From assembly GCA_023078555.1 (NCBI GenBank), contig CM041200.1, positions 2,798,001-2,862,000 of the forward strand: a stretch of DNA of 64,000 bases, written 5' to 3'. Below, in pieces: positions 1 to 24,000 of this stretch (position 1 is its first letter; each line of letters opens with the position of its first letter). The notes under the pieces are model-generated. The model was given only the letters and a program-made list of their open reading frames with translations. It ran no database searches and was not told the origin of the DNA. The translations under genes and the position numbers were made by a program. This stretch comes from Ulva prolifera (lineage: Eukaryota; Chlorophyta; Ulvophyceae; Ulvales; Ulvaceae).

Positions 1-1762
1 CCCCAAAATGGGCTTATATATGACTTTTTTGCCTCATGCCTGCTGGTCATGGAATGACCGCGACGGCATGGAACTGGCGCAACTTGACGCAGACTCCTCG
101 CGACGAATTACACAGGCCAAACATTCCACACAGTCATTGGCTACTGAGGTATACATGTCCGCTGACACCTGTGAGATGCGATAAGCTGGTCGCAAGAGGA
201 ATCCAGAGCGCTGACGGCCAGCGCACAGGGATTGCAAGGCCTACACATGTACTCCATCCTGCCGCTGCCCAATCATACTTGTCCCGCTGATTTGTAAAGC
301 GCACCATTTCGCTTCTTAAAGAACTTGACCATATGTCCAGTCGGGATTTGGAAAAGGTGAAGGCATCAAAGGCGGGTCGCGCCTGCCACCAATTGCAATA
401 GCTGCAGTCCTGGCATATCAATTTGAGAGCAGCGCACTGAGCATTTGCAAGCTCACCGCAGCCTCCTCCAGATAGATAGTCTGCAACGTAGAGTATGGAC
501 ACTGCAATCAGTGTCCCAGGAGCGCTGGATTATCCCGAATTGCTACCGAAAGCGACCATGGAGTTGCATGCACATACAATGCCACGTGTGCAAGCTTGGA
601 CGTAATTCACGAATTCTACTGGCCCACGCATGGTGTTCCACGCCTCGATGTGGCCAAGGATGCTTTCGCGAGGCCCGGGCAGCTTGCGCCAGTTGCGCCA
701 GACGTGCAGAAGGAGGACTTCCTTGTTTAAGTGTACGGGCGGCGCTCAGTCTATTACGGCTCCGGGCACATGCGCATGCAGGGCCCGGCACTGGTTGCCG
801 TTGGTGGGGTTGTCGGTTGGCACATGAGTAGTTCTTGCCATGAACTCCCAAAAGGTAAACGTGATCGACACCCCCAAGTGGACGCTACCTCTGGTGGCTG
901 CCCCTGACCTCATACGCATACCGGGCGTCTCGGTAGTTCAAGCTTGTCCACTGCCCTGTAGATGAGTGTTCTGGAGAGCTACAGTCATGTGCTCATCTCT
1001 GACATGCTGATTATCCTGCAGTGTGGAATGATGGCCAACACCATAGTGTTGCTGGGTCGGTTGCGTGTCTGGTTGAGGTGTTTCTGTCACACGTCAAGAA
1101 GCATCCATGCAGGCTGCATGCATGCTTGCAGGCAGGCTCCCACTGTCAGAAAAGCTGAAGCAGGCCAACATCGGCATGGCAATGTACATATGGTGTGAAG
1201 CCGCTTGTCACAGGACTCTGTCAATCATGCACATCTGCCACAAACGAAGCCCCATGTGCGACACATACAAAACATTAGGATTCCAAAGCGGCCACCACCC
1301 AACACTGTACCAGAAATTCGCGTGAACCAAGAGGTCCCCTGAATCAACCAGATACCTAGGCGAGAATCAGACATGCACCTTTGATCACCCCGAGCTACAG
1401 ACTGTGACTTCGAGTCGTTCTGGCCAATCCCTCCGTCGTCCAAGGACGCCAGCATTGGCCCGAAGCACTCAGGCTCATTAACCAGTTCGCCATCTGGCCC
1501 CACAACCAGCACTGCATATGCCAGGCTAGCTACAATCCCCTGCACAGCCATTCAGGCACAGAAGATTCGCTCAGATTGGGCGTCCATGGCCGGAGCACGG
1601 CCATGGTCCGTGACCAGTGGGCCACGCGCTGCCCCGGCCCTGGCCGAATGCCAGCCAACGGCCCGCCTGGGCTCCATGGCTGTGAGCCAGAGCATGGAGG
1701 CAACACTGGCAGCGCGGGCCTCTCACACCAGGCATGCCGGTGCGGCGTTTGCAGTGGGACCG
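1..1762. other. intergenic, no gene recognised
   Basis: Open frames here are short, lack recognisable motifs and overlap on both strands. I see no gene, tRNA or intact mobile element. The left edge may hold the flank of a gene outside the window. Confidence 0.4.
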
Positions 1763-1876
1763 GTGTTGCGTCGCAGCTGTGTGACAAGGATGAAGGAGGC
1801 GAGGCGGGCAGCACCGCGAGGACAGCAAGCAGTGGAAGAACACACCCAGCACCCCTGTGTCGCGTCGCAGCTGTGT
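1763..1876 (-). mobile_element. short LINE 3'-end stub with target-site duplication
   Basis: A 74-bp insert (1783-1856) is bounded by 20-bp direct repeats at 1763-1782 and 1857-1876 that differ at one base. Read on the minus strand, the insert ends in a segment like GCCCGCCTCGCCTCCTTCAT followed by CCTTGTC. This matches the 3' end of other copies near 2.24, 30.1, 30.4 and 30.56 kb. The structure fits a severely 5'-truncated retrotransposition event. The link to a LINE is inferred from the shared tail and the duplication, since no coding part is present. Confidence 0.6.
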
Positions 1877-2235
1877 ATCCGAGCTGTGTGCTCGAGCTTG
1901 TGTGTTCAGCAGGCAGGTGCGCCTCCATCGTCAAGCGCGCAAACAACCCAGGTGTTGCCTTGCCAGCAGCGATTGTGATGGCGCCGGGTGGGCGCCCCTG
2001 CTCCGCACCTGCAGCGTCCAGACCGATCCATCAAAGAACGCCGTGCATCGTTGCGGCGGCTGTGGAGATGCCAAGCGGCTCAGCGTTTGAGCGGGCTGCG
2101 TCGGGGGGCTTGGCTGTGCCTTCGGCCCTGTGTGAAGCCCGGTGCATATGAGTGCCGTTGAGTGCGTGGCTGCCCTCCTTCGGTGTGCTCCCGTGCCGTC
2201 TGGCACACCTCGAAGCAGGCGCTAGCCGCACTGTG

Positions 2236-3345
2236 GTATACAAGGACAAAGCGAGCCAGGCAGGTAGCACCGCGGCCAACAACTAGGGGAACCGCACACC
2301 CACGCAATCAGCAACACACAGCACATACCAACACACCCGTGCAACCGCACACGTCAGCACCCGCCGTGGCCGCAGCCATACATCCACAAGCCCCCCGTAA
2401 CCCACACCCACATGCACACCCGCACCCCCACTCGCACCCCGTCCCCCAGCCCGGCTCCAGAGCCCCGAAAGCACACGGAGCCGAGGCTGCAAAGCCAAAC
2501 ACACAGAGACACCTACAACAATCCCGGGGAGGCGCCAGCCTCCCCCAGCAGAACCCCACACCGCCCATCACCCGCACACCACCCTGCTCAACCGTACACC
2601 CGGACCCCCAATCCCCACACCCCAGCCCTGCCCCCCCGATCGCGCTCCTACGGCGGGCCACCCGCAAACGCATGGCAAGGGCGGTGCCAAAGCGCGGCAC
2701 GCCGAGCGCAAGGCCGGCCATTCTAGCCATTCTAGGCAAGCCAGTGCCGCCACCGCCACAAAGCGGACGAGGCCGCGAGTGCGAGCAGCGACCACCGCCC
2801 AACAGGTAGCCAGGGCAGGGGCGCACTGCCGCTCTGGCCGGGTGGGCCGTGAGCGGCGTGACGTTATCGGACGGGACCGTCCGCCCCGTCAAAACTGCCT
2901 TGCCCGCGTGATGTGCCATCAGCGGGGCAGCTGCGTGCACCTGCCGAGCCTCCGAGCGGCACAGCGTCGTGGACAGGTCGCGCATCGCGTTCTCCAGGAG
3001 CAGCCGTCGGGAGGCTGCGCTCGTTTGAGGAAGGCGAACGCGGCCTGGCCGATCCGCCCATTCGTCTCATGAGAGAGCGGCACCAAGGTGAATGCTCCAG
3101 AGCCCGCCCGGCCGTATTTGTCGCGCTCGCACCGATCGGAGGCCGCCGCGGCGGCGCCGTCACAGGTCGCCTCCGAGCGGACGTTGGAGCCGGCCAGTGG
3201 GTGAGACACGCACACATCGCCGATCACCGGCGCGCCGGGGAAGAACGCGGGAATGTCACCGCGCTGAGCAACCGGGGGGGAGGAGCCGAAGGGGTGTTCC
3301 GGACGGAACCGATCGCTGCGGACGCTGCCCGGGACCGCCGCGGGC
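2236..3345 (-). mobile_element. decayed LINE retrotransposon, C-terminal coding end plus 3' UTR
   Basis: On the minus strand, around 3,340-3,040, a frame encodes FTLVPLSHETNGRIGQAAF preceded by GAPVIGDVCVSHPLAGS. Both match the C-terminal domain of the better preserved LINE at 57.4-58.5 kb (SFVPLSHETHGRLGRPAMN and GDPLCIGDVSVVNPCAGS). The downstream match (NAMRDLSTTLCRSEA against NALRRLSVALCKGNA) lies in another frame, so the copy is frameshifted. A GT-rich (minus strand) 3' UTR follows and ends near 2,236 in GCTTTGTCCTTGTATAC. No reverse transcriptase core is present, so the copy is 5'-truncated and dead. Confidence 0.65.
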
Positions 3346-4614
3346 CCGAGGCCGCATGCAGGGCCCCCGCCACCACCAGCTGCCCTGTGTGGCACCGCAC
3401 GGGTGAGCGCCACTGCGCTTGCAAGGGCTGCACGAGACGTGCTGGCAACCTGGCCATTGCACCGTTCCCTGCCACAAGTCCACACGCCAGAGCAAGACAT
3501 GGCTGGATGCTCCCAGTCAACGTGGTCGCCAGTCTCCTTGCATGTCTGCAGGCAGGCAGTACTGTCTCCGCCACAGCCCGCTGCAGCGGTGGTGCCTGAT
3601 AGGCACTCTGACGGCCAGGGTCGGGAGGTGTTGCAGGTAGCGCCGCGGGCGGTGGGCACGTGCCTGTCACTCCCGTCGCATCGCCTAAAGCCCACTGGCA
3701 GGCTCGGGTGCGGTGGAGGCAGGCCACATGCAACAACATGTTGATGCATCTCCTCGGTGGTATCATCTGGGTGTCTCTGGGACTGTTCGGGGCCCCACAT
3801 CAGAGCTCTGACGTGAGTGTGTGGTCCTGGCAGGATGCATGCACGACCTAGCTACAGCCAGTGTCCCTCGCAAAAGTAGCAGCCGCCCAACCCCACCACC
3901 ATGCCAGGCGACTGGCGCCCCGTTGACTGCAAGCAGTTCATGCCAGCCTGGTCACCGAATGCCACAACCTGAGCATATATCTGTGGCCATCACAAAACTG
4001 CCGAACTGGGTCAGAAAGTGTGCACAGGTGACGCCATGTGGGATTTCTGGTTTACCACAGTTCCTCAGACCGTACACATATGTAGCGGATCATGCATCTC
4101 TTCCTGTTCCAGCTGCGTCCATACGAGCACTCGCAGTTGTCCTGCAACAGGTCACCGCTGCGGTGTGGCTCGGTTGTGCTGCGTTCTTCTGTGGTCCCTG
4201 CGGGCTTCTCAGACGTCGTCTTTGCATACGAAGTGAGACCGATCGGCTGCCGTGCCGGGAATCTGCTGCATTTGAAACTTCAACAAAGCATCTCAACAGC
4301 ATCCACTGCCAACACCTAACTCGAATCGAGCAAGAGCGCGCTGCGTGCTGGGCATGGTGGGGCAGAGTCAGCGGCACATGCATGGCACCAGATGTGCCAC
4401 AGGAAGCCCCCGGCGAACGAGACTGAGACATAAAGCGGCAGACAGACAGCAGACAGTCAATGATAGTTCCCTGTTCGAGTGGACGCGCTCTTGTGATCGG
4501 CGTGACAGGCCAGTCAGTTAAAACGGCCTGGAAACGTGACGGTCGTGCCCCCGTAGGCAGAACATCGCCAGCAACGGCTCGTTCATGATACAATTCAAAC
4601 GATGTCATTAACTG
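3346..4614. other. intergenic upstream of REV3
   Basis: No supported gene. A 251-codon minus-strand frame (4090-4845) runs antisense into REV3 exon 1 and looks like a shadow of a GC-rich exon. The REV3 promoter should lie here, but I see no clear TATA box or other core element. Confidence 0.4.
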
Positions 4615-17305
<12,691 letters not shown>

Positions 17306-17888
17306 GATTTCATACGCCAAGTCCTGCGCGTACTGCAGTGGTTTATGGATGCTGTATTGAGCAGCGTATAATGTGTCGCCGGACCATGTCAAGATGACAG
17401 AACCTCCAACCAGTAATGAATACACACCGACATGTTTTATACACAAAGGTCTGATATGCATTGTTTAACCGCAGTGTGTGTCAATCATGGAGAGCTTGAC
17501 ACCTCCGGCTGATTGGTGGACAAAGTCCTGCCAGGTAATCAAATACACATGCCAATGCAACAGCAATGACCGGGTTTCACAACGGGTAAGTCAGCATTGT
17601 CCATCAAATTATGGACGCGTAGATCATTCGCTAGCAAGACATCTGTGCAACCTCCGAGCACATGCAAGTCGACATTGAGAGCGTACATAAGCAGTATGGC
17701 ACCGACGCAGCGCAACTGGGGATGGGGGGGTATGGAGATAAGGCATGGTCCACAAGTGTACATGTATAGTCGTACTACACCATACTCGAGCTCAGAGTTA
17801 ACACATATCAGTGGATGATCGCCACGCATAGAGAGACTACGATAAGAATAATGTTCATGTCAGCTACCATCCAGTCATTACCATGAGC
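17306..17888. other. 3' intergenic spacer between convergent REV3 and PDX1
   Basis: 583 bp between two stop codons facing each other. It must hold both 3' UTRs. I see no gene, hairpin terminator or clear polyadenylation signal. Confidence 0.5.
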
Positions 17889-19556
17889 TTACTCAGAGCG
17901 GTCAGCATAGGGCTTGAAGCCCTTCTCCCGCACATCAATGCCCACCATGGCATCCCCAAGGCCGCCAGACACCTCTGCAAGCACCTTGGGGTCCTTGTAG
18001 TGTGTCGTTGCCTGCACAATCGCCCGCGCACGGGATGAGGGGTCTGTGGACTTGAAGATTCCGGAGCCAACGAAGACACCGTCCACACCGAGCTGCATCA
18101 TCAGGGCGGCGTCTGCTGGGGTGGAAACACCGCCCGCTGCAAAGTTGACCACCGGCAAGCGGCCCAGGGACTTCGTCTGGCGCACAAGCTCAACGGGAGC
18201 ACGGATTTCCTTGGCATACACATAAATCTCATCATCGTCCATGGTCTGAAGCTGCCTGCATACCATACCATACAATGGTGAGACGACGTGCCATACTAGC
18301 TGCTCCTGGACTTCTCATCGGCCTCTCACCAGCCAGACATGACAGCCCACTCCACAACAGCAAACCACATGCCCTTTTCCACACTCAAGTTGGTGTACAT
18401 CATGCATTGATGTGAGTTGAGGGAACTATGATGGATACAAATGCACAGCAGCAGCTGTCACAAGCCGCAGTGGCCTCGTTCACAGGATCAACAGCATGCT
18501 CCATCACCATGGGTCATGGCTGAACACTTCCGGGACCGGAGGCAGGGAGCTCACCTAATAGCGCCCTGGACGGCTCTGCAGTGGCGCACAGCCTCGACGA
18601 CGTTGCCTGTGCCAGCCTCTCCCTTAGTGCGGATCATGGAGGCGCCCTCCGCCACTCGGCGCAGAGCCTCTCCAAGGTCCCGGCATCCACAAACAAATGG
18701 GACTTTGTAGTTGTGCTTGTTGATGTGGTGGATCTCATCTGCTGGTGTGAGGACCTGCAGCGGATATTTCTCAGTGGCTGAGCACAGTCCAGGTCAGCTA
18801 GGGGGGCGACGGAGTTATCGGGTAGCCGCGACAGCAGAACATCGAGATTCATTGATGTGTGAACGATGGAGGGGTTTGTGAAGTACCTCCGACTCATCAA
18901 CGTAGTCGATGCCAAGAGCTTCAAGAATCTGAGCCTCCACGAAGTGCCCGATGCGCGCCTTCGCCATGACTGGAATGGTGACGGCCTCCTTGATGGCCTT
19001 CACCATTGCGGGGTCGGACATGCGTGCTACTCCACCATCCCTGCGAGACTGTGCCGTTTAGTACGTGGAAGAATCGGGTGTGTGGGTGCCGTTAGCACAC
19101 GACACGCGACAGCGGCGCCACGTTGGTCGGGCACAGCTTGCAGCGTTGCGATACCCGGCACGTGAATGCCAACAGCTCAAGCGGTGATGAGCTGTAACAC
19201 GTATTCAGTTGGGTGCGCAATCGGCAGTGTCTGTACGAAGCAATGCCTCCGGTACAAATCAGCCCGTCACACACACGCAGGCCATTCAATCAAGACAACT
19301 CCACGTTCAGAAGCAAGACAGGTACACCTCACATGATGAAGCCATCATACTTATGTTGATGACAGGCGATTGCCGTGCACAGAGCGTACCTGCGAATGTC
19401 AGCGGGCACACGCTCGAGCGCCATGACGGCGACTGCACCGGCTTCTTCAGCAATACGCGCTTCCTCGACATTGGTCACATCCATGATAACACCGCCCTTA
19501 AGCATTTGTGCAAGGCCAGCCTTGACGGCGAATGTTGCTTGTTGACGCTCAGCCAT
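17889..19556 (-). CDS. PDX1: pyridoxal 5'-phosphate synthase subunit PDX1 (SNZ/PdxS family)
   Basis: Synthase subunit of the deoxyxylulose-5-phosphate-independent vitamin B6 pathway. It builds PLP from ribose 5-phosphate, glyceraldehyde 3-phosphate and ammonia supplied by the PDX2 glutaminase. Four exons on the minus strand join in phase: 19390-19556, 18887-19040, 18555-18754, 17889-18255, giving 295 aa, a normal length. Start chosen at 19556 ([19 protein letters not shown]), directly before the conserved [14 protein letters not shown]. Visible hallmarks are [17 protein letters not shown], the two active-site lysine regions ([17 protein letters not shown] and [12 protein letters not shown]), [25 protein letters not shown], and [26 protein letters not shown]. 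No N-terminal targeting extension is seen, fitting a cytosolic protein. All splice sites are GT-AG. It is convergent with REV3 and divergent from RPAP1. No PDX2 gene is visible. Confidence 0.97.
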
Positions 19557-21089
19557 TGCGACCAGTTAACTGAAAGACGTGCACAACTTGAAAATGTGGG
19601 TGATAAATGAGATACGGGGATGGCGCTTGTTAGTTTATCAATAATGGGTACACGATGATCCGTCCATCCTGCTATAGGCACAAATTCTGTCGGAATTTGA
19701 CTGCTCACCAATGCACCCACACATGCATGTGCATCACCGCCTGTGCGAGGTGTGCCACCTCTGCCGGGAAACGAGCGGCTCTGGGGATGCCCACGACTGC
19801 TTCAGCGTGACCGTGCGCGTGTAACACGACCGATCTATCACCTACCACTGTCTTGCACGTGCGGCACGTTCACACGATTTATCAATGCTCCAGCGCTGGC
19901 AACGTGTACACAGAGCAGCCTCGAGCTCTCCCGCACAGAATGTCTATGTCTCGGCATCAAGAGCATCTAGATAGTGCTGAAGTCGCCATGACATAGCGCT
20001 GTTGCCACAGCATAATCCCTCAGGCATTGGAGCAGACGTTTCTGACACCTGGGAGGAGCAAAACAGGTCATGTGGACAGGCCTCAAATATGCTTGCATTT
20101 GCAAATTTGAAGCTGATGATGTCACGGAACAGCAATGTAAACTATGCGAATGCTCCTAAAATGTGTCATGCTCAGAGCTGCAAGCCAATGCTCTGTTTAC
20201 GTGATACAGCACCTTGCAGCATGCTGCAGCAGCAGTTGCTGCAGGGGAACGGGGCAAGGGGGAGGCCTGATTCGTAATGTTCATGATAAGCCGCACGCAA
20301 AAGCCGTCAGAGATACATGCAGTGCCGCTGATTCATTCGCTGAAATACGGTGCCTGTGCACTGCTTTGGTGCAACAGCCAGCAAGGTCCATGAACGCACC
20401 AGGATGGAGATCGTGAGATTCAGCAGTAGTTAGCCACATCGCTAATGCGATGCGTCATGCGGATGTGTGGAATAAAGATCAAGGGGAGCTATGGCTGAAG
20501 CATGCCTTTCATAGCTGCCTAGGAGACCACACACAGCCGCATCAGTCCAGAGAAACCAAGCCTGGTGTCCCAGGACGCCTGTGCACATACATGCCAACGA
20601 TATGTGTGGTATCGCAGTCATGACGGGCTTGGATTTGAGCAGTGATCTTGCACGTACCTACGTGCGCTGAGGTTGGCTGGTTCCAACGTGAGGTGGCGTC
20701 AGGCCCGACGACGAGTGCACAAGACACAAGAGAGTTGAGACAATAGCGGTGGACGTCCTTGATACGCGTGCATGATACACACAAACTAGATACGGTCGCG
20801 CTTCCTTTCTCACCCGAGGTGGCGAGTTTTTCCGTTGTTGAAGTAGGACATTGGGAGCGAGGGTCCAGGTAGTGTCGGAGTGTTAGCGTCGTGCAGAGCG
20901 AGCATCTGTACAGGGTAGCCTTGAACGCGGTCAAAGACTATACTGCAAATTGAGCTCACATGTAGCTTCCGCGGTCGGCTAACGCGTGTTTCCTCTCGTC
21001 TTACGCTCTGTTTCCCGGTCCGACGCTGGCTGTCAGCTGCATTTCCGTTCGTCGGCTGTTCGTGTTTGATAGATCCCGCTGCGTGCAAC
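19557..21089. other. divergent intergenic region PDX1/RPAP1
   Basis: About 1.5 kb between the start codons of two divergent genes. It should contain both promoters and 5' UTRs. The short frames show no recognisable domain, and I cannot define a core promoter. Confidence 0.45.
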
Positions 21090-24000
21090 ATGCGCAGAAA
21101 CATACGAGATGATTCTGATGATGATGACGACATGATCGCCCAAGAGCGCGAGTTCTTACAGAGCAGAGGAGCTAAACCTGCTGCCACAGCACGTCGAATC
21201 GGGAAGCAACAGCAACGTGTGTTCCGCCCCCACCTGGCCCGCACAACCGCATGAACTCGCACCGAGCACAGTACTCACGATGCTTGTGAATTTTGATCCG
21301 GGGTCGCCACCCACACGCTGTATGTTGCCATCTGCACTGTTCAACTGGGATGTTGACCCGCAGCGCCAGATCCCATCAAACAGCGACCCTCCCTCGCTGA
21401 TGACAAGCCAACGCTGCATATCCTTGGAGAAGTGGTGGAAAAGGCGAGACGGCCGTTTGAGCAAGGCTCGCCGTCTGGTCAGCAAGATGCAGCACCTAGA
21501 GAAGCATTCCCAAAAGCTACGCACAGACGTGCATCCAAGTTCAGCTTGGCACGAAAAGCTCAATCACAGCCAAGTGAGCCTCAGTCCGGATCACGGCAGC
21601 CTGAGGGTCAAACAACGGCGACCTCCAGCACAGGAAGACCGCCAAGCCGGGTTGCAGGCACCCACACAACAGTGCCAACCTCAGCCAGCCCTGTTCGATC
21701 CACTGACGCAGGGCCAAACGACGCCGAAGAAGAGAAAGCCACAGTCGACATCATGTCGCGAGAGAACGACGAGTTCATCTCCAAGCTCTCAGCTACCGAG
21801 GTACGTGCTGGCCTGCACAGTCTCTCTGTAAATATGCCATGGACTCAGCAGACCGATGACCTGTGCCTACACCCGTAGATCAGACACCTCCAAGAAGAAA
21901 TACATGGGGAGCTCAAGCCCGAGCTGCTCTCCAAGCTTGCAGCACGCAAACGCAAGCCACAGCACGGCGCAGCAGCCACCCCTCACCCATCAAGGCAGGC
22001 CCAAGGCAGGTCACCACAGCAGCCGGCCTCTGCAGCGCCCCACCCTCTGCATCAGCAGGCGGCCAAGTCCTCAGCCGATGCTGTGCATGCACCGTCAAGC
22101 GCTGTAGACCGGCAACCCATTTCGAGCGCTGCACAGCTGCCCGCTCTGGTGCGGACCAGGTTTGCCACAGATGGGCTGCCAGTGGGGTGGGTGAGTGATG
22201 AGGAGGTGTCGCATGGCACCGCCGCGGCAGGAGTGGCCATGAGGGACCCCCTGCGCCGCGACGAGGGCTCCGTGGCGGTCGGCTACACAGTGGAGGAGGC
22301 CGTGCTGTTGCTCCGCAGCACCCACTCACACCTGCAGCGAGCCGGTGTGCCGCATGTCCCCTAGCCTCTCTGCTGCCTCTCTCTGCTCCCAGAAATCGCA
22401 TTCTGAATCACCCAGTCCCTGTGTGTTGTGTATGGCCAGCATGCAAGGCTGCTTCATCGCACATATGTGGCACCGGCTTGCTCGGTGGTGCCTTCAGGCG
22501 CACCCATAGCACTGCACGCCACAGACCCAGGTGCAGAGCTGGCCATGCATCATCTGTGGTGGTGCTGGGCCTGATAGTGCCCATGAGCATTTGCACAGGG
22601 GCGGTAGCGTCCCCCAGAGCAAGACGCCCGGCCAGTGCAGGGCTGAAGACGATCGCAGCTTTGGCGTGGCGGGCGCGGCCACGGTTGCCAGACATGTGGG
22701 CCACGCACGGGGGCCAGGGGCCGCGCTACGCAGAGGCCTTCACGCCGGTGGCGCCGGCGGGCGTGGCGCCGGCGGCCGCGGTGCCGTGGCGGCAGGTGTG
22801 GGCGCACCTGCAGCACGAGTCGCTCGTGGCGGCGCCGGTGCTGCAGCTGCTGCAGCGGCGGTCGACAGTGGACGCGTCTGTGCGCGCAGAGGCGCTGGCC
22901 TGCCTCGCGGCGCTGCTCGCGGTGCCCTGGGAGGCGCGGGCGCTGATCGAGCACGCCTGGGGCCGGCCGTTCCTCGGTGCGCCCCTGACGCCCTCAGTGC
23001 GGGTCCAGGCCTGTGTGTGGTGCGCCTGCTGGGGCAGTGTGTGGCGCGCAGTGGAGCTGCAGTGTCCCTCCGGGCGGCGACCGTACACGCGATGCGGCGA
23101 ACGTGGGTGGCATGGGGTCTGGCGTGGCAGCACGAGTGCTCGACGCTGCTCTGGACTGGCATGCAGCTGCCGTCCACATGCACTGGGACGGCGCACGAGG
23201 CAGAGCTTGATGCTGTGCACGCACATGCACGAAAGTGCCACCGGCAGAGTCTGATTGTGGGCGATGCCATGGAGCTGGCACTTGCGGCCTCGCTGATCCT
23301 CCAGAGTCAGCAGTCCCGCTCGGCTCAGGCCAGGCCACAGAGCGGGCCGCAGGGTGACGTCCGTGCGATGCAGGGTGGCCCATGACGCCGGCGGCTGCGC
23401 TGCGGCGGCGTGTGCCGGCGGCGCCCTGGCAGATGGCCGCCGAGCCCGTCCTGCCGCCGGAGGGCGAGCTGCAGCCACCGGACCCGCTAACGGTGCTCGA
23501 GAGCGATGCCCTGCTCGGGGCCCTCTTCATGGGCCTGCTGCCCGCGCTGGCCGCCGACCTCGCGTCGCCACACACCGCGCTCCGCGCAGCCGCCCTGGAC
23601 ATCCTGTTTGCGGTCGTGGCCAACGGCCCGGAGGCGTGCCTGTCGCTGCTCGCCTGCACCCCGCTGCTGCAGGCGCTGCGACGCATGATGGTCATCGGTG
23701 CGGGCCTCCCCCCCCCGCTACATCCCGACCCCCCGAAGTATTACCTGACGAGCACGAAGGTTTCGATCGGAGTGTGCATGCGGTACTGAATTGTCATACC
23801 AGGCCCAGTGCGGCGGTGGCACCCCTGGCCAGGGGAATTTGCATGCCCCGGATCCTTACAGTTTGCTATTGATTAAAGACGAGGCAACGGCATGCGCGGC
23901 ATACGCAAACGGCCGGCAGGCTCCACAGGCTCAAGCCATGCTCAGTGTGCCAGCCGCCTGTGGCACCCGCTCAGCGGCTGTGGACTCGGCCGCTTCACCC

